This document shows, piece after piece, positions 1-8,706 of a stretch of 64,000 nt of DNA (its first letter is position 1; the number at the start of each line of letters is the position of its first letter). The notes under the pieces are model-generated. The model was not told the DNA's origin and made no database searches. It saw only the letters and a list, made by a program, of their open reading frames with translations. The stretch is from Pseudomonas sp. gcc21 (lineage in GTDB: Bacteria; Pseudomonadota; Gammaproteobacteria; Pseudomonadales; Pseudomonadaceae): positions 2,480,001 to 2,544,000 of the forward strand of contig NZ_CP051625.1 of NCBI RefSeq assembly GCF_012844345.1, written 5' to 3'. Made by a program: the position numbers and the translations under genes.

Positions 1-588
1 CTCTGGCGTATAAAAACGGGAGAAATGCTGACCGACTATTTCTTCCCGCTTATAACCCTTGATGTGCTCGGCGCCGGCATTCCAGTTGGTGACCAGGCCA
101 CCCGGACTGAGCAGATATATAGCGTAATCCGTCACGCCTTCTATGAGCAGACGAAACTGCTGCTCACTCTCGCGCAACGCCTCCTCGGCCATCTTGCGCT
201 CGGTGAGGTCGCGGGTGATCTTGGCATACCCAAGGATTCCGCCGGTAGAATCTCTGATCGGATCGATAATGACGTTCGCCCAGAAACGCGTGCCGTCCTT
301 GCGGATGCGCCAGCCTTCTGTTTCGAAGCGACCTTCACGGGCCGCTGTCTCGAGTCCAAGTTGCGGCCGCCCGGCACGTTGCTCACTTTCGGGATAGAAG
401 CGCGAAAAGTGACAACCGATTATTTCGTCAGCGGAATACCCCTTGAAGCGTTCAGCTCCTGGATTCCAACTGGCGACGATGCCGTCAGGGTCCAGCATAT
501 AGATGGCGTAGTCTGTCACCGCATCGATGAGCAATCGATATCGCCCTTCATCGGTCAGCGAAGCTTCCAGCCGTTCAACCTTGTTCAT
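1..588 (-). CDS. PAS-domain sensor protein, partial (C-terminus outside window)
   Basis: The reading frame starts at ATG 588 (MNKVERLEASL) and stays open to the window edge for 196 codons. It encodes two successive PAS domains, each opening with VTDYAIY followed by a W-N-P/A-G-A-E-x-x-K-G-Y segment and ending in FSRFY; the first is closed by an ITRDLTERK-type PAC end and a short coiled coil (EEALRESEQQF). This PAS type senses small ligands or redox state and is common in Pseudomonas sensor kinases and diguanylate cyclases. The output domain lies beyond the window, so kinase or GGDEF output cannot be decided. The only long frame on the other strand here is an antisense shadow. Confidence 0.85.
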   Translation of the reverse strand, partial: MNKVERLEASLTDEGRYRLLIDAVTDYAIYMLDPDGIVASWNPGAERFKGYSADEIIGCHFSRFYPESEQRAGRPQLGLETAAREGRFETEGWRIRKDGTRFWANVIIDPIRDSTGGILGYAKITRDLTERKMAEEALRESEQQFRLLIEGVTDYAIYLLSPGGLVTNWNAGAEHIKGYKREEIVGQHFSRFYTPE

Positions 589-873
589 CGCTCTATACCC
601 GCAATATGTTCGTTAGCCGTTCATGATACACATCGAAAGACTGTATACCGAACCGGCGTCACGAAAACGCCAAACGCGGCTTGCTTTCACTGCATCGGCC
701 AGACACATTTACCAGGCGAGTCGTTATCGGGCGGGCCCGATGGGCAACGCCAATCGGTGCAGGAATGTCCTTCAACGGTAAACCAGCCTGGATTGTAGCA
801 ATTGACTCGACTGGGGCTGTTCTCTTTTTCGGGACATTTTGACGCCCGTTTCGGCACAAAAGGGACCGCACAC

Positions 874-1098
874 TCATCCCGGGCTTTCGGACGGGTCCGC
901 GCGCCGCGGATAGGTTCGCTCTTCCTCGATAGTGCCGTCCCGCAAATGAATTTTCACCGAGGCGGTTTTACCTTCCATATAACCCGGAAGCAGCGCCAGC
1001 AGCTCGGCTTTGGTCGATGCGGTGCGAGCAGCCCGTGCGGCGCCTTCCTTTCTCAATTCCCAGCCGTTGTCCGTCTGACTCACGTGGTAGTTATCCAT
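874..1098 (-). CDS. DUF2188 family small protein
   Basis: A 74-residue protein starting MDNYHVSQTDNGWELRKEG, with the W-x-V/L-x-x-E-G-A-x-R-A core and a C-terminal strand (IHLRDGTIEEERTY) typical of the DUF2188 family. The family has no established biochemical role. It begins 9 bp after the stop of ligD on the same strand, so it is probably cotranscribed with the ligase; a role in the same stress or repair response is only an inference from this spacing. Family assignment rests on the pattern of the sequence. Confidence 0.75.
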   Translation of the reverse strand: MDNYHVSQTDNGWELRKEGAARAARTASTKAELLALLPGYMEGKTASVKIHLRDGTIEEERTYPRRADPSESPG

Positions 1099-1107
1099 CG
1101 CAATCTC

Positions 1108-3717
1108 CTATCTAGTCTTGAGTCCGAGTCGTTTGCGCATATCCGCGGTGATTGTCTGGCGGGCCTTCTCATAGCCGTCCCACGGATCCGATCCCAGCTC
1201 GCCGAGACGTTCGTGCAGGTTATGTATGGTCCAGAGGTTGGCCCCCTTGAGTTCATTGATTTCATCGCGGTAAATCGGCACCGATACCGGCATGCCCTCC
1301 CGCGTGCGTGCGGCATAGGCGCAGATTGTGGTCGCCCCCTGACTGTTGCGCAGGTAGTCGATAAAGATCCGTCCGACGCGATTTTTTGGGCCGGATACCG
1401 CCGTAAAACGGTCCGGCAGCAACTTGGCCATATGTTTGACGATGGCCTGACTGAAGGTCTTCACCTGCGCCCAATCGTCCTTGGGCTTGAGCGGCACCAC
1501 CAAATGGATACCCTTGCCGCCACTGGTTTTGAGAAACGCCATCAGACCAAGTTCATCAAGCACGGTCAGGGTGAGCTGCGTCGCTTCCACCATCGCCTTC
1601 CACGGCAGCGCAGGATCCGGGTCAAGATCAAGAATGAATCGGTCAGGGCGCTCGAGATCTGCAGACGTCGCGTTCCAGGTGTGAAACTCGATGGTGCTCA
1701 TCTGCACAGCGCCGATCAGCGCCTCCGGGCTATTGATCATCATCACCGGCTGCCCGGAGTATTCCCTGCCCATGGTCTGGATATCCGGAATGGACAGACG
1801 GTCCGGGTTCTTCTGGAAAAACAGCTCACCGGACAAACCCTCCGGCGCACGTACCAACGCCACCGGCCGGTTGGCCAGGTGCGGCAGGATCCACTCTGCG
1901 GTGCGGACGTAATACTCCGCCAGCTGGCCCTTGGTCGCCCCGCTTGAGGGATCGATCACGCGTTTCGGATGAGTGATACGGAAGTTACCGCTGGCCTTGG
2001 TTTTGCCGGCCTTAGCCGCGGTCGATTGTCCTTTGGACTTTGAGGTCGCTTGTGTGTCGGACTCGTCTGCTGCGCTTTTTTTCGTTTTCGTCGTAGCCGG
2101 TCGCTCGCGGGTGATGTCTTCGGCTGGCTTGTCGCTGCGCAAGCCGTGGAATACGGCATGGCGCACGCTGCCGTCCTTGGTCATTTCGGCATAGGCGACT
2201 TCGGCCAGCAGCTGGGGTTTCAGCCAATGAACGCCGCGCGCATCGGCGCCGGTGGGCGGATTCACGACCGAGGCTTTCTTCACCTCCAGCGGCTTCAAGG
2301 CTTTATGCACGCTGCGTAGCGTCGCCTCGTTGAAACCAGTGCCGACCTTGCCGGCATAGCGCAGCTCACCGCTGTCCTCATCATGCAGGCCGAGTAACAG
2401 AGCGCCGAATGCGCTGCGGCTGCCCTTCGGATCGGTGAAGCCGACAATCACGAACTCCTGGCGATGACTGCATTTGAGCTTGATCCAGTCGTTGCTGCGA
2501 CGTGACACATAACTGCTGCCAGCACGCTTACCGATCAGCCCTTCCATTTTCATCTGGCAAGCGCTGTTGAGCATCGCTTCTGGGGATTCCTCAAAATCCT
2601 CGGAAAACCGCAGAATATCGTCTTCACTGCGCTCCAGCACTTCGGCCAGGGCAGCGCGGCGCTGCTCGAGGGGCACCTTTCTCAGGTCCATGCCGTTGAG
2701 GTAAGGCATGTCGAACAGGTAGTAAACAATCGCGCCGCTCTTGTTGGTCTCGAAGGCGTTCTGCAAGGCCTGGAAATCCGGCACGCCGTCATCATTGGCG
2801 ACGATGATTTCGCCATCCAGCCAGGCGGTTTCAAGCCCAAGCGCGGCCAGGGCTTCGGCCTGACGCGGCATTTTCGCGGTCCAGTCGTGTCCGTTGCGGG
2901 TGAACAGCCGCACGTCGCCATCGTCGATACGGGCCATGATGCGGTACCCGTCGAACTTGATCTCGTAGCGCCAGTCGCCATCCGGCACGCTCTCGACCAG
3001 AGTCGCCAGTTCCGGCTTCAACATCTCAGGCAAAGCGTCCTTCGACGCACCGCTGAGTCCGGATGATCGCTTCTTGCGGCTCGTCTTCGCTGGAGCCTTT
3101 TCCACCGCTTGTGGCTTCGCCGCTTTACCGCCACGTTGCTTCGGAACAATGGTGCGATCACTCAGTACGCTGTGTGGTTGCTCTTCCGTTACGTCGTATT
3201 CAGCTGCCGGCCGTGCGGCGTCATCCTTGGATTTGATCAGAAACCACTGTTCCTTCTTGCCATCCATGTTGGTGCGTACCAGATTCCAGCTGCCAGCAAG
3301 CTTCTCTCCTTGCAGCTCGAACTTCAGTTTGCCCTTCTGGTAGGCCTCGTGGGGATCACCTTCGGGAAGCCACACGCCGCGATCCCAGACGATCACATCG
3401 CCAGCCCCGTAATGCCCTTCCGGGATGTTGCCTTCGAAGGTGACGTAGTCCAGCGGATGGTCTTCAACATGCACAGCCAGGCGGCGGGATTTGGGGTCCA
3501 GGCTCGGCCCTTTTGGCACCGCCCAGCTCTTGAGCGTACCGTCCAGCTCTAACCGGAAGTCATAATGCAGGCGCGTGGCGTCGTGCTTCTGTATGCAGAA
3601 CTGCAACGCGTGATTCGCCTTTCCACGCTTGCCCGCCCGCTTCGATTTACTCGCGCCGGACGGCTCAGGCGTTGCAGCAAAGTCCCGTTTGCGGTTGTAT
3701 TCCTCGAGTGCCGCCAT
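1108..3717 (-). CDS. ligD: Multifunctional DNA ligase D (NHEJ)
   Basis: An 869-residue ATP-dependent ligase for non-homologous end joining, which processes, fills and seals double-strand breaks with Ku. Three modules are visible in the usual Pseudomonas order. The 3'-phosphoesterase module is at about residues 38-165 (KHDATRLHYDFRLE, HVEDHPLDY). The adenylating ligase domain has nucleotidyl-acceptor Lys254 in EIKFDGYRI and an OB fold ending near 540. The primase-polymerase domain begins near 580 (ITHPKRVIDP) and carries the metal-binding DLDPDP motif. The linkers are Lys/Ala rich. All catalytic motifs look intact and the length is normal. No ku gene lies in the window, although the two are often adjacent. 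A divergent hydrolase gene starts 93 bp upstream. Confidence 0.97.
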   Translation of the reverse strand: MAALEEYNRKRDFAATPEPSGASKSKRAGKRGKANHALQFCIQKHDATRLHYDFRLELDGTLKSWAVPKGPSLDPKSRRLAVHVEDHPLDYVTFEGNIPEGHYGAGDVIVWDRGVWLPEGDPHEAYQKGKLKFELQGEKLAGSWNLVRTNMDGKKEQWFLIKSKDDAARPAAEYDVTEEQPHSVLSDRTIVPKQRGGKAAKPQAVEKAPAKTSRKKRSSGLSGASKDALPEMLKPELATLVESVPDGDWRYEIKFDGYRIMARIDDGDVRLFTRNGHDWTAKMPRQAEALAALGLETAWLDGEIIVANDDGVPDFQALQNAFETNKSGAIVYYLFDMPYLNGMDLRKVPLEQRRAALAEVLERSEDDILRFSEDFEESPEAMLNSACQMKMEGLIGKRAGSSYVSRRSNDWIKLKCSHRQEFVIVGFTDPKGSRSAFGALLLGLHDEDSGELRYAGKVGTGFNEATLRSVHKALKPLEVKKASVVNPPTGADARGVHWLKPQLLAEVAYAEMTKDGSVRHAVFHGLRSDKPAEDITRERPATTKTKKSAADESDTQATSKSKGQSTAAKAGKTKASGNFRITHPKRVIDPSSGATKGQLAEYYVRTAEWILPHLANRPVALVRAPEGLSGELFFQKNPDRLSIPDIQTMGREYSGQPVMMINSPEALIGAVQMSTIEFHTWNATSADLERPDRFILDLDPDPALPWKAMVEATQLTLTVLDELGLMAFLKTSGGKGIHLVVPLKPKDDWAQVKTFSQAIVKHMAKLLPDRFTAVSGPKNRVGRIFIDYLRNSQGATTICAYAARTREGMPVSVPIYRDEINELKGANLWTIHNLHERLGELGSDPWDGYEKARQTITADMRKRLGLKTR

Positions 3718-3810
3718 GAATACACCTCTACTTCGCTCTTTCCAATAAAGAACAGCCCCGGCCTGGAAGGTTCACTACAGCGCCGGCGCCACAAAACTGG
3801 ACCGATTAAA

Positions 3811-4701
3811 ATGCCCGACCCGAACAGCTCCGATCTACCCGTAAGCCACTTCTACTCTTCGCGTAGCCTGCGTCTGCATTATCTCGACTGGGGCAACCCC
3901 GATGCGCCATTGCTGGTATTGCTGCACGGCGGGCTGGAGCACGGCCGGGTGTGGGATCAGGTAGCGCTGCAATTGCGTGAACACTGGCACGTAGTGGTTC
4001 CGGATCTGCGGGGGCATGGAGACAGCGACTGGAGCACCGGCTGCGCCTACTCCATTCCCGATTATGTGCCGGACATCGCCGCACTGATGGACGAGCTGGG
4101 CAACCCGTCGGCAACGCTGGTAGCCCATTCGCTGGGTGGCAACATCGCCATCCATTACACCGCAGCGTTTCCGGAACAGGTTAAACGGCTCTGCGTGATC
4201 GAAGGGTTGGGGTCGTCGCCAAAAGTACGCGCTGAACGCGATATCACCCCCCGACATGGCCAGCTGCGCACCTGGGTGGAAAAGGCGCGCAAGCTGGACA
4301 ACAAGACCACCAGCCGCTATCCCAATATCGAGGCGGCAGTCGACCGGCTGATGAGCCACGACCCGCTTGTCGACCGCGCCACCGCGCTGCACATTTGCAG
4401 CCATGGGCTGGCCGCTGCCGACGATGGTCAGCTGCGCTGGAAATACGACGCCAAGATACGCGGCGGTGGCGCGGCCGAGGTTGCTTCACCTGAGCCGAGC
4501 GATCTGTGGCAGACGATCGAATGCCCCGTCCTGCTGATCTACGGCGAGGAAAGCTGGGCCTCGAACCCCGAAAAGGATGGCCGCTTCAGGCACTTCCCCA
4601 ACGCGCAGATCATCAGCGTGGAGGGTGCAGGACATAATGTGCATCACCACCGGCCAGCTGCGTTCATGGATGCCTTGAAGGACTTTCTGGGACAGCGATA
4701 G
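3811..4701 (+). CDS. Alpha/beta-fold hydrolase
   Basis: A 296-residue soluble hydrolase from ATG 3811 (MPDPNSSDLPVSHF). The frame is open further upstream, but an earlier start would run into the divergent ligD start region, so 3811 is preferred. It has the strand-turn HGGLEHGRVWD with the oxyanion HG, then DLRGHGDS, nucleophile elbow VAHSLGGN (Ser), an acid candidate in LIYGEESWASNPEKDG and the catalytic His in VEGAGHNVHHH. This matches the epoxide hydrolase/haloalkane dehalogenase/esterase-like superfamily. The substrate cannot be read from sequence. It stands alone, divergent from ligD. Confidence 0.88.
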   Translation: MPDPNSSDLPVSHFYSSRSLRLHYLDWGNPDAPLLVLLHGGLEHGRVWDQVALQLREHWHVVVPDLRGHGDSDWSTGCAYSIPDYVPDIAALMDELGNPSATLVAHSLGGNIAIHYTAAFPEQVKRLCVIEGLGSSPKVRAERDITPRHGQLRTWVEKARKLDNKTTSRYPNIEAAVDRLMSHDPLVDRATALHICSHGLAAADDGQLRWKYDAKIRGGGAAEVASPEPSDLWQTIECPVLLIYGEESWASNPEKDGRFRHFPNAQIISVEGAGHNVHHHRPAAFMDALKDFLGQR

Positions 4702-4762
4702 AGCTCCGTTGGGGGAACCCTGGCGTTCAGTCTTCTCGAGCGCTCCCCCCCACGCAGAACCA

Positions 4763-4870
4763 AATGTGGGAGGCCCGACTCGGGGCGATAGCGCCCTTGC
4801 AGCGAAGCGGTGCTGCCAGACGAAACCAGCGCAAGCAGCTTGCACCGCCCCGCAGGAGTGTCGCCCCCGG
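4763..4870. repeat. Possible REP-like intergenic element with small hairpins
   Basis: The 285-bp gap between the hydrolase and the convergent mscS gene has no supported ORF. It contains GTGGGAGGC-type sequence as seen in repetitive extragenic elements of Pseudomonas, followed by a hairpin at 4783-4796 (GGGCG-ATAG-CGCCC) and another at 4831-4843 (GCAAG-CAG-CTTGC). These could also act as terminators between the two convergent genes. Assignment as a dispersed repeat is from memory of the style and needs a genome copy count. Confidence 0.3.
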
Positions 4871-4986
4871 CACCACGCTGGCCGCCAAGCCAGCCATGTC
4901 GTTTTCAGCAATCCCGGGGCGCCCTGCAGACGCCGTGGAGCGTTCGGTGTTACTACTCCAGCTCATGTCGAGTCTCACGATCACCG

Positions 4987-7449
4987 CTACCGCGTCTTGA
5001 TGCTCCCCACCAGCCGCTCTCGCGGGTCAGCCACATGTATCCCCAGTTCGCGGAAGCGCTCAAGAATGCGCCGGTTCATCTCACGCTGCACGCCCCAGCG
5101 GCCCTTGTCCACGCAGCGCATCTGGCCGGCCAGGGTAAACATCGAACCGTCTACCGCATCCACGCCCCAGACTTCCAGATCAGCAATTATCAACTGCTCG
5201 AATGCCGGGTCGGCGCGCAGCCCGGCGCCAATGGCCTTGAGCTCCGAGATTGCCTGATTGATGTTCGTGTCGTAACGAACGCTGATACGCACCGCCGCGT
5301 TGCCCAGCCCGCGGGTTGTGTTATTGACCGTTGATACTGAACTGAACGGCACTATGTGCAGTGATCCATCGCCGGCGCGCAGGCGAACCGTGCGGATGGA
5401 GAGGTTTTCCACCGTGCCTGACACACCCGCCACCGTGACCCAATCGCCGACTTGCATGGTATTTTCCATGAGCAAAAAGATGCCGGTGATGAAGTCCTGC
5501 ACCAGTTTCTGCGACCCGAAGCCGACGGCCACGCCGATAATGCTTGCGCCCGCCAACAACGGCGTGGTGTTGATCCCGATCTGGCTGAGCGCAGTGAAGC
5601 CGACCACCAGCACGATAATGATCATCAGCCCCGAGCGCAGCATGGGCAACAGGGTGCGCAAACGCGCTGCCCGTACCGTATCGCCCTGCTCTCGCCAACG
5701 CTTGATGCGCCTGTCGATAGCCGCATTGGTCGTCTGCCAGACGATGATGGCGAGGATCACCGCGACCAGAATCGTCAGCGCCGCCGAGGCGAGACTGCCG
5801 CCAATCGTGCCAGGCGCGAACCAGGCAAGTGCATCCAGCCCCCAGGCTTGCAGCAACGCCAGCAAGGTGGCGGCCGCGATGATGAATATCACCAGCGCGC
5901 GCAGCAGAGGGTAATAATCCTCAGCCAGCCGGTGGCGCAATCCGTTGGCCTGCTCCGATTCTTCGTCTTCATCCACCAGCCGACCCAGTGCGCCCAGAGC
6001 CAGGACCGCCACCAGACGCCCGAGCACAATAATCGCGCCGGACACCCCGACAAACTCGATCAATCGGGGAAAGCCGTCCTCGATATGCATGGTCCGGATC
6101 AACCACGAGCCCAGCACCAGCGCACTCGCCAGATAGGGCCAGATCCGCGCCAGCCACCGCCGCAACACGGCCCAGGTACCTGAGCGCTCCTGCGGACCGG
6201 CGATCAGCGCGCCGACCCGATGACGAATGCGGAACACCAGAATCACCACCGCAATGTGCGCCAGCAGGGAAACGCTCTTGATGATCAGCAAGCGCGCTGA
6301 CGGTCCAGTACCGAGAATCTCCACGGCGTTGGCAATGGCCACGCCAAAGGTGGCCAAAACCACGAGCCCTCTGGCCCAACGGTGCAACAACTGTGACGCG
6401 TTATCGCTGATCCGCGCGATCCGCAGGCTGTAACGGGTCGGCGAGGCCAACAATCGCACCACGGCCATGGTAATCCGAGTGATCACGTAGGCCATGACGA
6501 ACTCACTGGTTACTTCGTGCGTGCGTGAATCGAGCCCCGGCAGAAAATGCAGGGTCAACGCAGCGATACCGAAGAACAGTCCCAACGGAAGCAGATCCAG
6601 CACGAAGCTGGCAAACGCAAACGGCAGGTGACGCAACGCCGTCAACTCCGGCTCGGCTTTGCTGGCCTTGTTGACCGGCACGTATGTCCCGCTGACCTGC
6701 TCTCCCGTGCCAGGCTCAATCACCGGGTCGGAGCCGGACTTGACTACGCCGACCGTTACAGACTCGACCTGCTCGACACCGTCGCGCTGCACATGCACCA
6801 GAGCGGTGCCGTCCTGAATCGGGCGCAGTCCGGCTACGGCCTGTTCGGCCAGATCCTCACTGGAGATGGGCGCGGCGGGCCTGCGCGGAATCGCCGGTCG
6901 CTGATCTGCTTCGTCGGCGCTGTCGATGAGCGTCTGCGCGCCCTTGCGCAAAACTCTGCGCAGCAGCCATTCCAGCCCCAGACCAATGCCGAAGACGATA
7001 GCCAGATCAGTCAGTACCTGGGCAAGCAGGGCCCGCCCCACCTCGCTGACAAAGGTGGCCTCAAACCAGGCCGGCAGCTCCGTAAGCGCATTGCCGAGGC
7101 GTGCCAGCTGCTCGGCCAGGCTATCCGCCCATTGCCCCACTTGCTCAAGGGTCCGGGCGATCAGGCCGCCCTCTTCCAGCGGTACTATCTGCGCAATCGG
7201 GGATTCCTCTGCCGCAGCGCCCTCGCCGTTTTCTTCGCCAGCCGGCTCGTCACCAGCGTCCGCGCCAGCGGCAATGGTTTCCAGCGTACGCACCACCTCC
7301 TCACGCTGCGTTTCGTCTTGCAGGGTTTGCAGTGCGCGACGCGCTTCCGGTGCAGTTATCTCCGCGTCAGCCGTCGTCGCGGCCCAACCCGTAACCGGGC
7401 CGAGCATCAGCATCAAGATACAGATCCGATGAACTACTGCTTTATACAT
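4987..7449 (-). CDS. MscS-family mechanosensitive ion channel (large, YbiO-like)
   Basis: 820 residues from ATG 7449, chosen because an AGGAG ribosome-binding site sits just upstream and the protein then begins with a signal peptide (MYKAVVHRICILMLML...WAA). A long periplasmic and linker segment rich in Glu/Ala precedes about nine hydrophobic segments. The C-terminal MscS core has the pore helix (ASIIGVAVGFGSQKLVQDF), the beta domain with VGDWVTVAGVSGTVE and a cytoplasmic vestibule ending near the C-terminus. It should be an inner-membrane channel that opens under membrane tension to release osmolytes on hypo-osmotic shock. The length matches multi-TM paralogues such as YbiO rather than the 286-residue MscS. 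Confidence 0.92.
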   Translation of the reverse strand: MYKAVVHRICILMLMLGPVTGWAATTADAEITAPEARRALQTLQDETQREEVVRTLETIAAGADAGDEPAGEENGEGAAAEESPIAQIVPLEEGGLIARTLEQVGQWADSLAEQLARLGNALTELPAWFEATFVSEVGRALLAQVLTDLAIVFGIGLGLEWLLRRVLRKGAQTLIDSADEADQRPAIPRRPAAPISSEDLAEQAVAGLRPIQDGTALVHVQRDGVEQVESVTVGVVKSGSDPVIEPGTGEQVSGTYVPVNKASKAEPELTALRHLPFAFASFVLDLLPLGLFFGIAALTLHFLPGLDSRTHEVTSEFVMAYVITRITMAVVRLLASPTRYSLRIARISDNASQLLHRWARGLVVLATFGVAIANAVEILGTGPSARLLIIKSVSLLAHIAVVILVFRIRHRVGALIAGPQERSGTWAVLRRWLARIWPYLASALVLGSWLIRTMHIEDGFPRLIEFVGVSGAIIVLGRLVAVLALGALGRLVDEDEESEQANGLRHRLAEDYYPLLRALVIFIIAAATLLALLQAWGLDALAWFAPGTIGGSLASAALTILVAVILAIIVWQTTNAAIDRRIKRWREQGDTVRAARLRTLLPMLRSGLMIIIVLVVGFTALSQIGINTTPLLAGASIIGVAVGFGSQKLVQDFITGIFLLMENTMQVGDWVTVAGVSGTVENLSIRTVRLRAGDGSLHIVPFSSVSTVNNTTRGLGNAAVRISVRYDTNINQAISELKAIGAGLRADPAFEQLIIADLEVWGVDAVDGSMFTLAGQMRCVDKGRWGVQREMNRRILERFRELGIHVADPRERLVGSIKTR

Positions 7450-7668
7450 AAGCTCCTGCCGACTTTTCCGCACATGGACAACCGCCGTCCGGCGTACCCG
7501 ATCAGGCTGGCAATACCGGGAAATCTGACGCCAACGGATCATTGGAGCCTCGGCTGACGCTCACGTTCATAACCGGATATACGAACTATCTATAGAGGGG
7601 CGTACTGCTTGCCTCAAATGGGTGATGTCTTCATGCTTTTGCGCTGCACTCAAGGAATCACCAGGCCC

Positions 7669-8523
7669 ATGACCACAAATACGCTCTTCGAATGTTCGCT
7701 TTCGCCCCGCTTTACCGACCTGGATACCTGGCGGCACGTTAACAATTCGCGCATTTATCAGCTGCATCAGGAAGCCCGCATGCGCGCTCACCTTGAGCGC
7801 TTCGGGCCGGATGCCTGGTTCTCGGATGAGGTGCGCCTACGTCCGCTGCGCAGCACCACCCAGTATCGGCTGGTAACCTGGTATGGCAGCGACGTGCAGG
7901 CACAGGTGCGCGTGCTGGCGTCTGAAGAAGATTGCTATCGGGTGCGCAGTGACCTGTTCCAGAATGGCAACCATGTAGGCAGTCAGGACTGTCTGATGGG
8001 CGCTTTCAACAAACATGAGCGGGTTGCGCTGCCCGCCGATGTGCGCGATGCGCTGGCCGGCATGATCGCGGGCGAGCCTGAGCCGCTGCCAGACCCGGGC
8101 AACCGCGATGTGCTGCAGCGCGCTGCGGAATTTCCGGTGACCTGCCAGCTGACGCCCCGTTACGGTGATCTGGATGTTGACGCTCAGCGCAGCGAGGCAG
8201 CGCTCGCCCAGTACATGGAACAGGCTCGCTACAATGCCGTCCGGCAGCTGGATTTTGGCGGCCTCGGGGTGCTGGTGGCGTCCGTGGACATTACCTTCGA
8301 ACACTACCGTCCCAGCTTCGACATCATGAACCTCGCTTCGACTGTTAACCGTATCGGCAACAGCTCATTCGTATTCACCGGTTATGCCGCCAACGACAAG
8401 GGCATGCAGGCAACCGCCAACAGCGTCATGGTCGTGATCGATATTGCCTCGAACCGCCCCGTCCCGATCCCTGCAGCACTACGTCAACAACTGGAAAACA
8501 TGATGCTTCATCCTGCGACATAG
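7669..8523 (+). CDS. Double hotdog-fold acyl-CoA thioesterase-like protein
   Basis: 284 residues from ATG 7669 (MTTNTLFECSLSPRFTDLD); an in-frame ATG lies at 7609, but the hotdog fold starts directly after 7669. Two 4HBT-like hotdog halves are present: residues 5-125 with the signature FTDLDTWRHVNNSRIYQLHQE, and residues 150-280 with YGDLDVDAQRSEAALAQYMEQ and NAVRQLDFGG. The first half keeps the D-x-x-x-H-V-N-N-x-x-Y motif of 4-hydroxybenzoyl-CoA thioesterase relatives; the second is more divergent. It probably hydrolyses acyl-CoA or acyl-ACP thioesters in the cytoplasm, with unknown substrate. No operon partner is evident. Confidence 0.82.
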   Translation: MTTNTLFECSLSPRFTDLDTWRHVNNSRIYQLHQEARMRAHLERFGPDAWFSDEVRLRPLRSTTQYRLVTWYGSDVQAQVRVLASEEDCYRVRSDLFQNGNHVGSQDCLMGAFNKHERVALPADVRDALAGMIAGEPEPLPDPGNRDVLQRAAEFPVTCQLTPRYGDLDVDAQRSEAALAQYMEQARYNAVRQLDFGGLGVLVASVDITFEHYRPSFDIMNLASTVNRIGNSSFVFTGYAANDKGMQATANSVMVVIDIASNRPVPIPAALRQQLENMMLHPAT

Positions 8524-8706
8524 CTCTCATCCAGTTAATTGACAACCGAGTGGAACCAAGTACGAGCTAAGCCATCAGATTGCTGGCAATCGTTGTACAG
8601 GTCGCCGAATCGCGACTATTTTCTTAGGGTCTGTTCCCGGCGTACACGCCGCTGATTATCTGAATGTCTGCCCATTGGACGGGCTTCCTGCGAGGGCAAG
8701 CTAACA

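Noticed and set aside
25..798. Long plus-strand ORF at the left edge
   Set aside because: It is antisense to a clear two-PAS protein read from 588 leftward and lacks any family pattern.
802..1947. Plus-strand 381-codon ORF opposite ligD and the DUF2188 gene
   Set aside because: Shadow of the ligD polymerase domain; high GC makes long antisense frames common here.
3565..3810. N-terminal extension of the alpha/beta hydrolase
   Set aside because: It would overlap the divergent ligD coding start and has no family similarity; the fold begins after ATG 3811.
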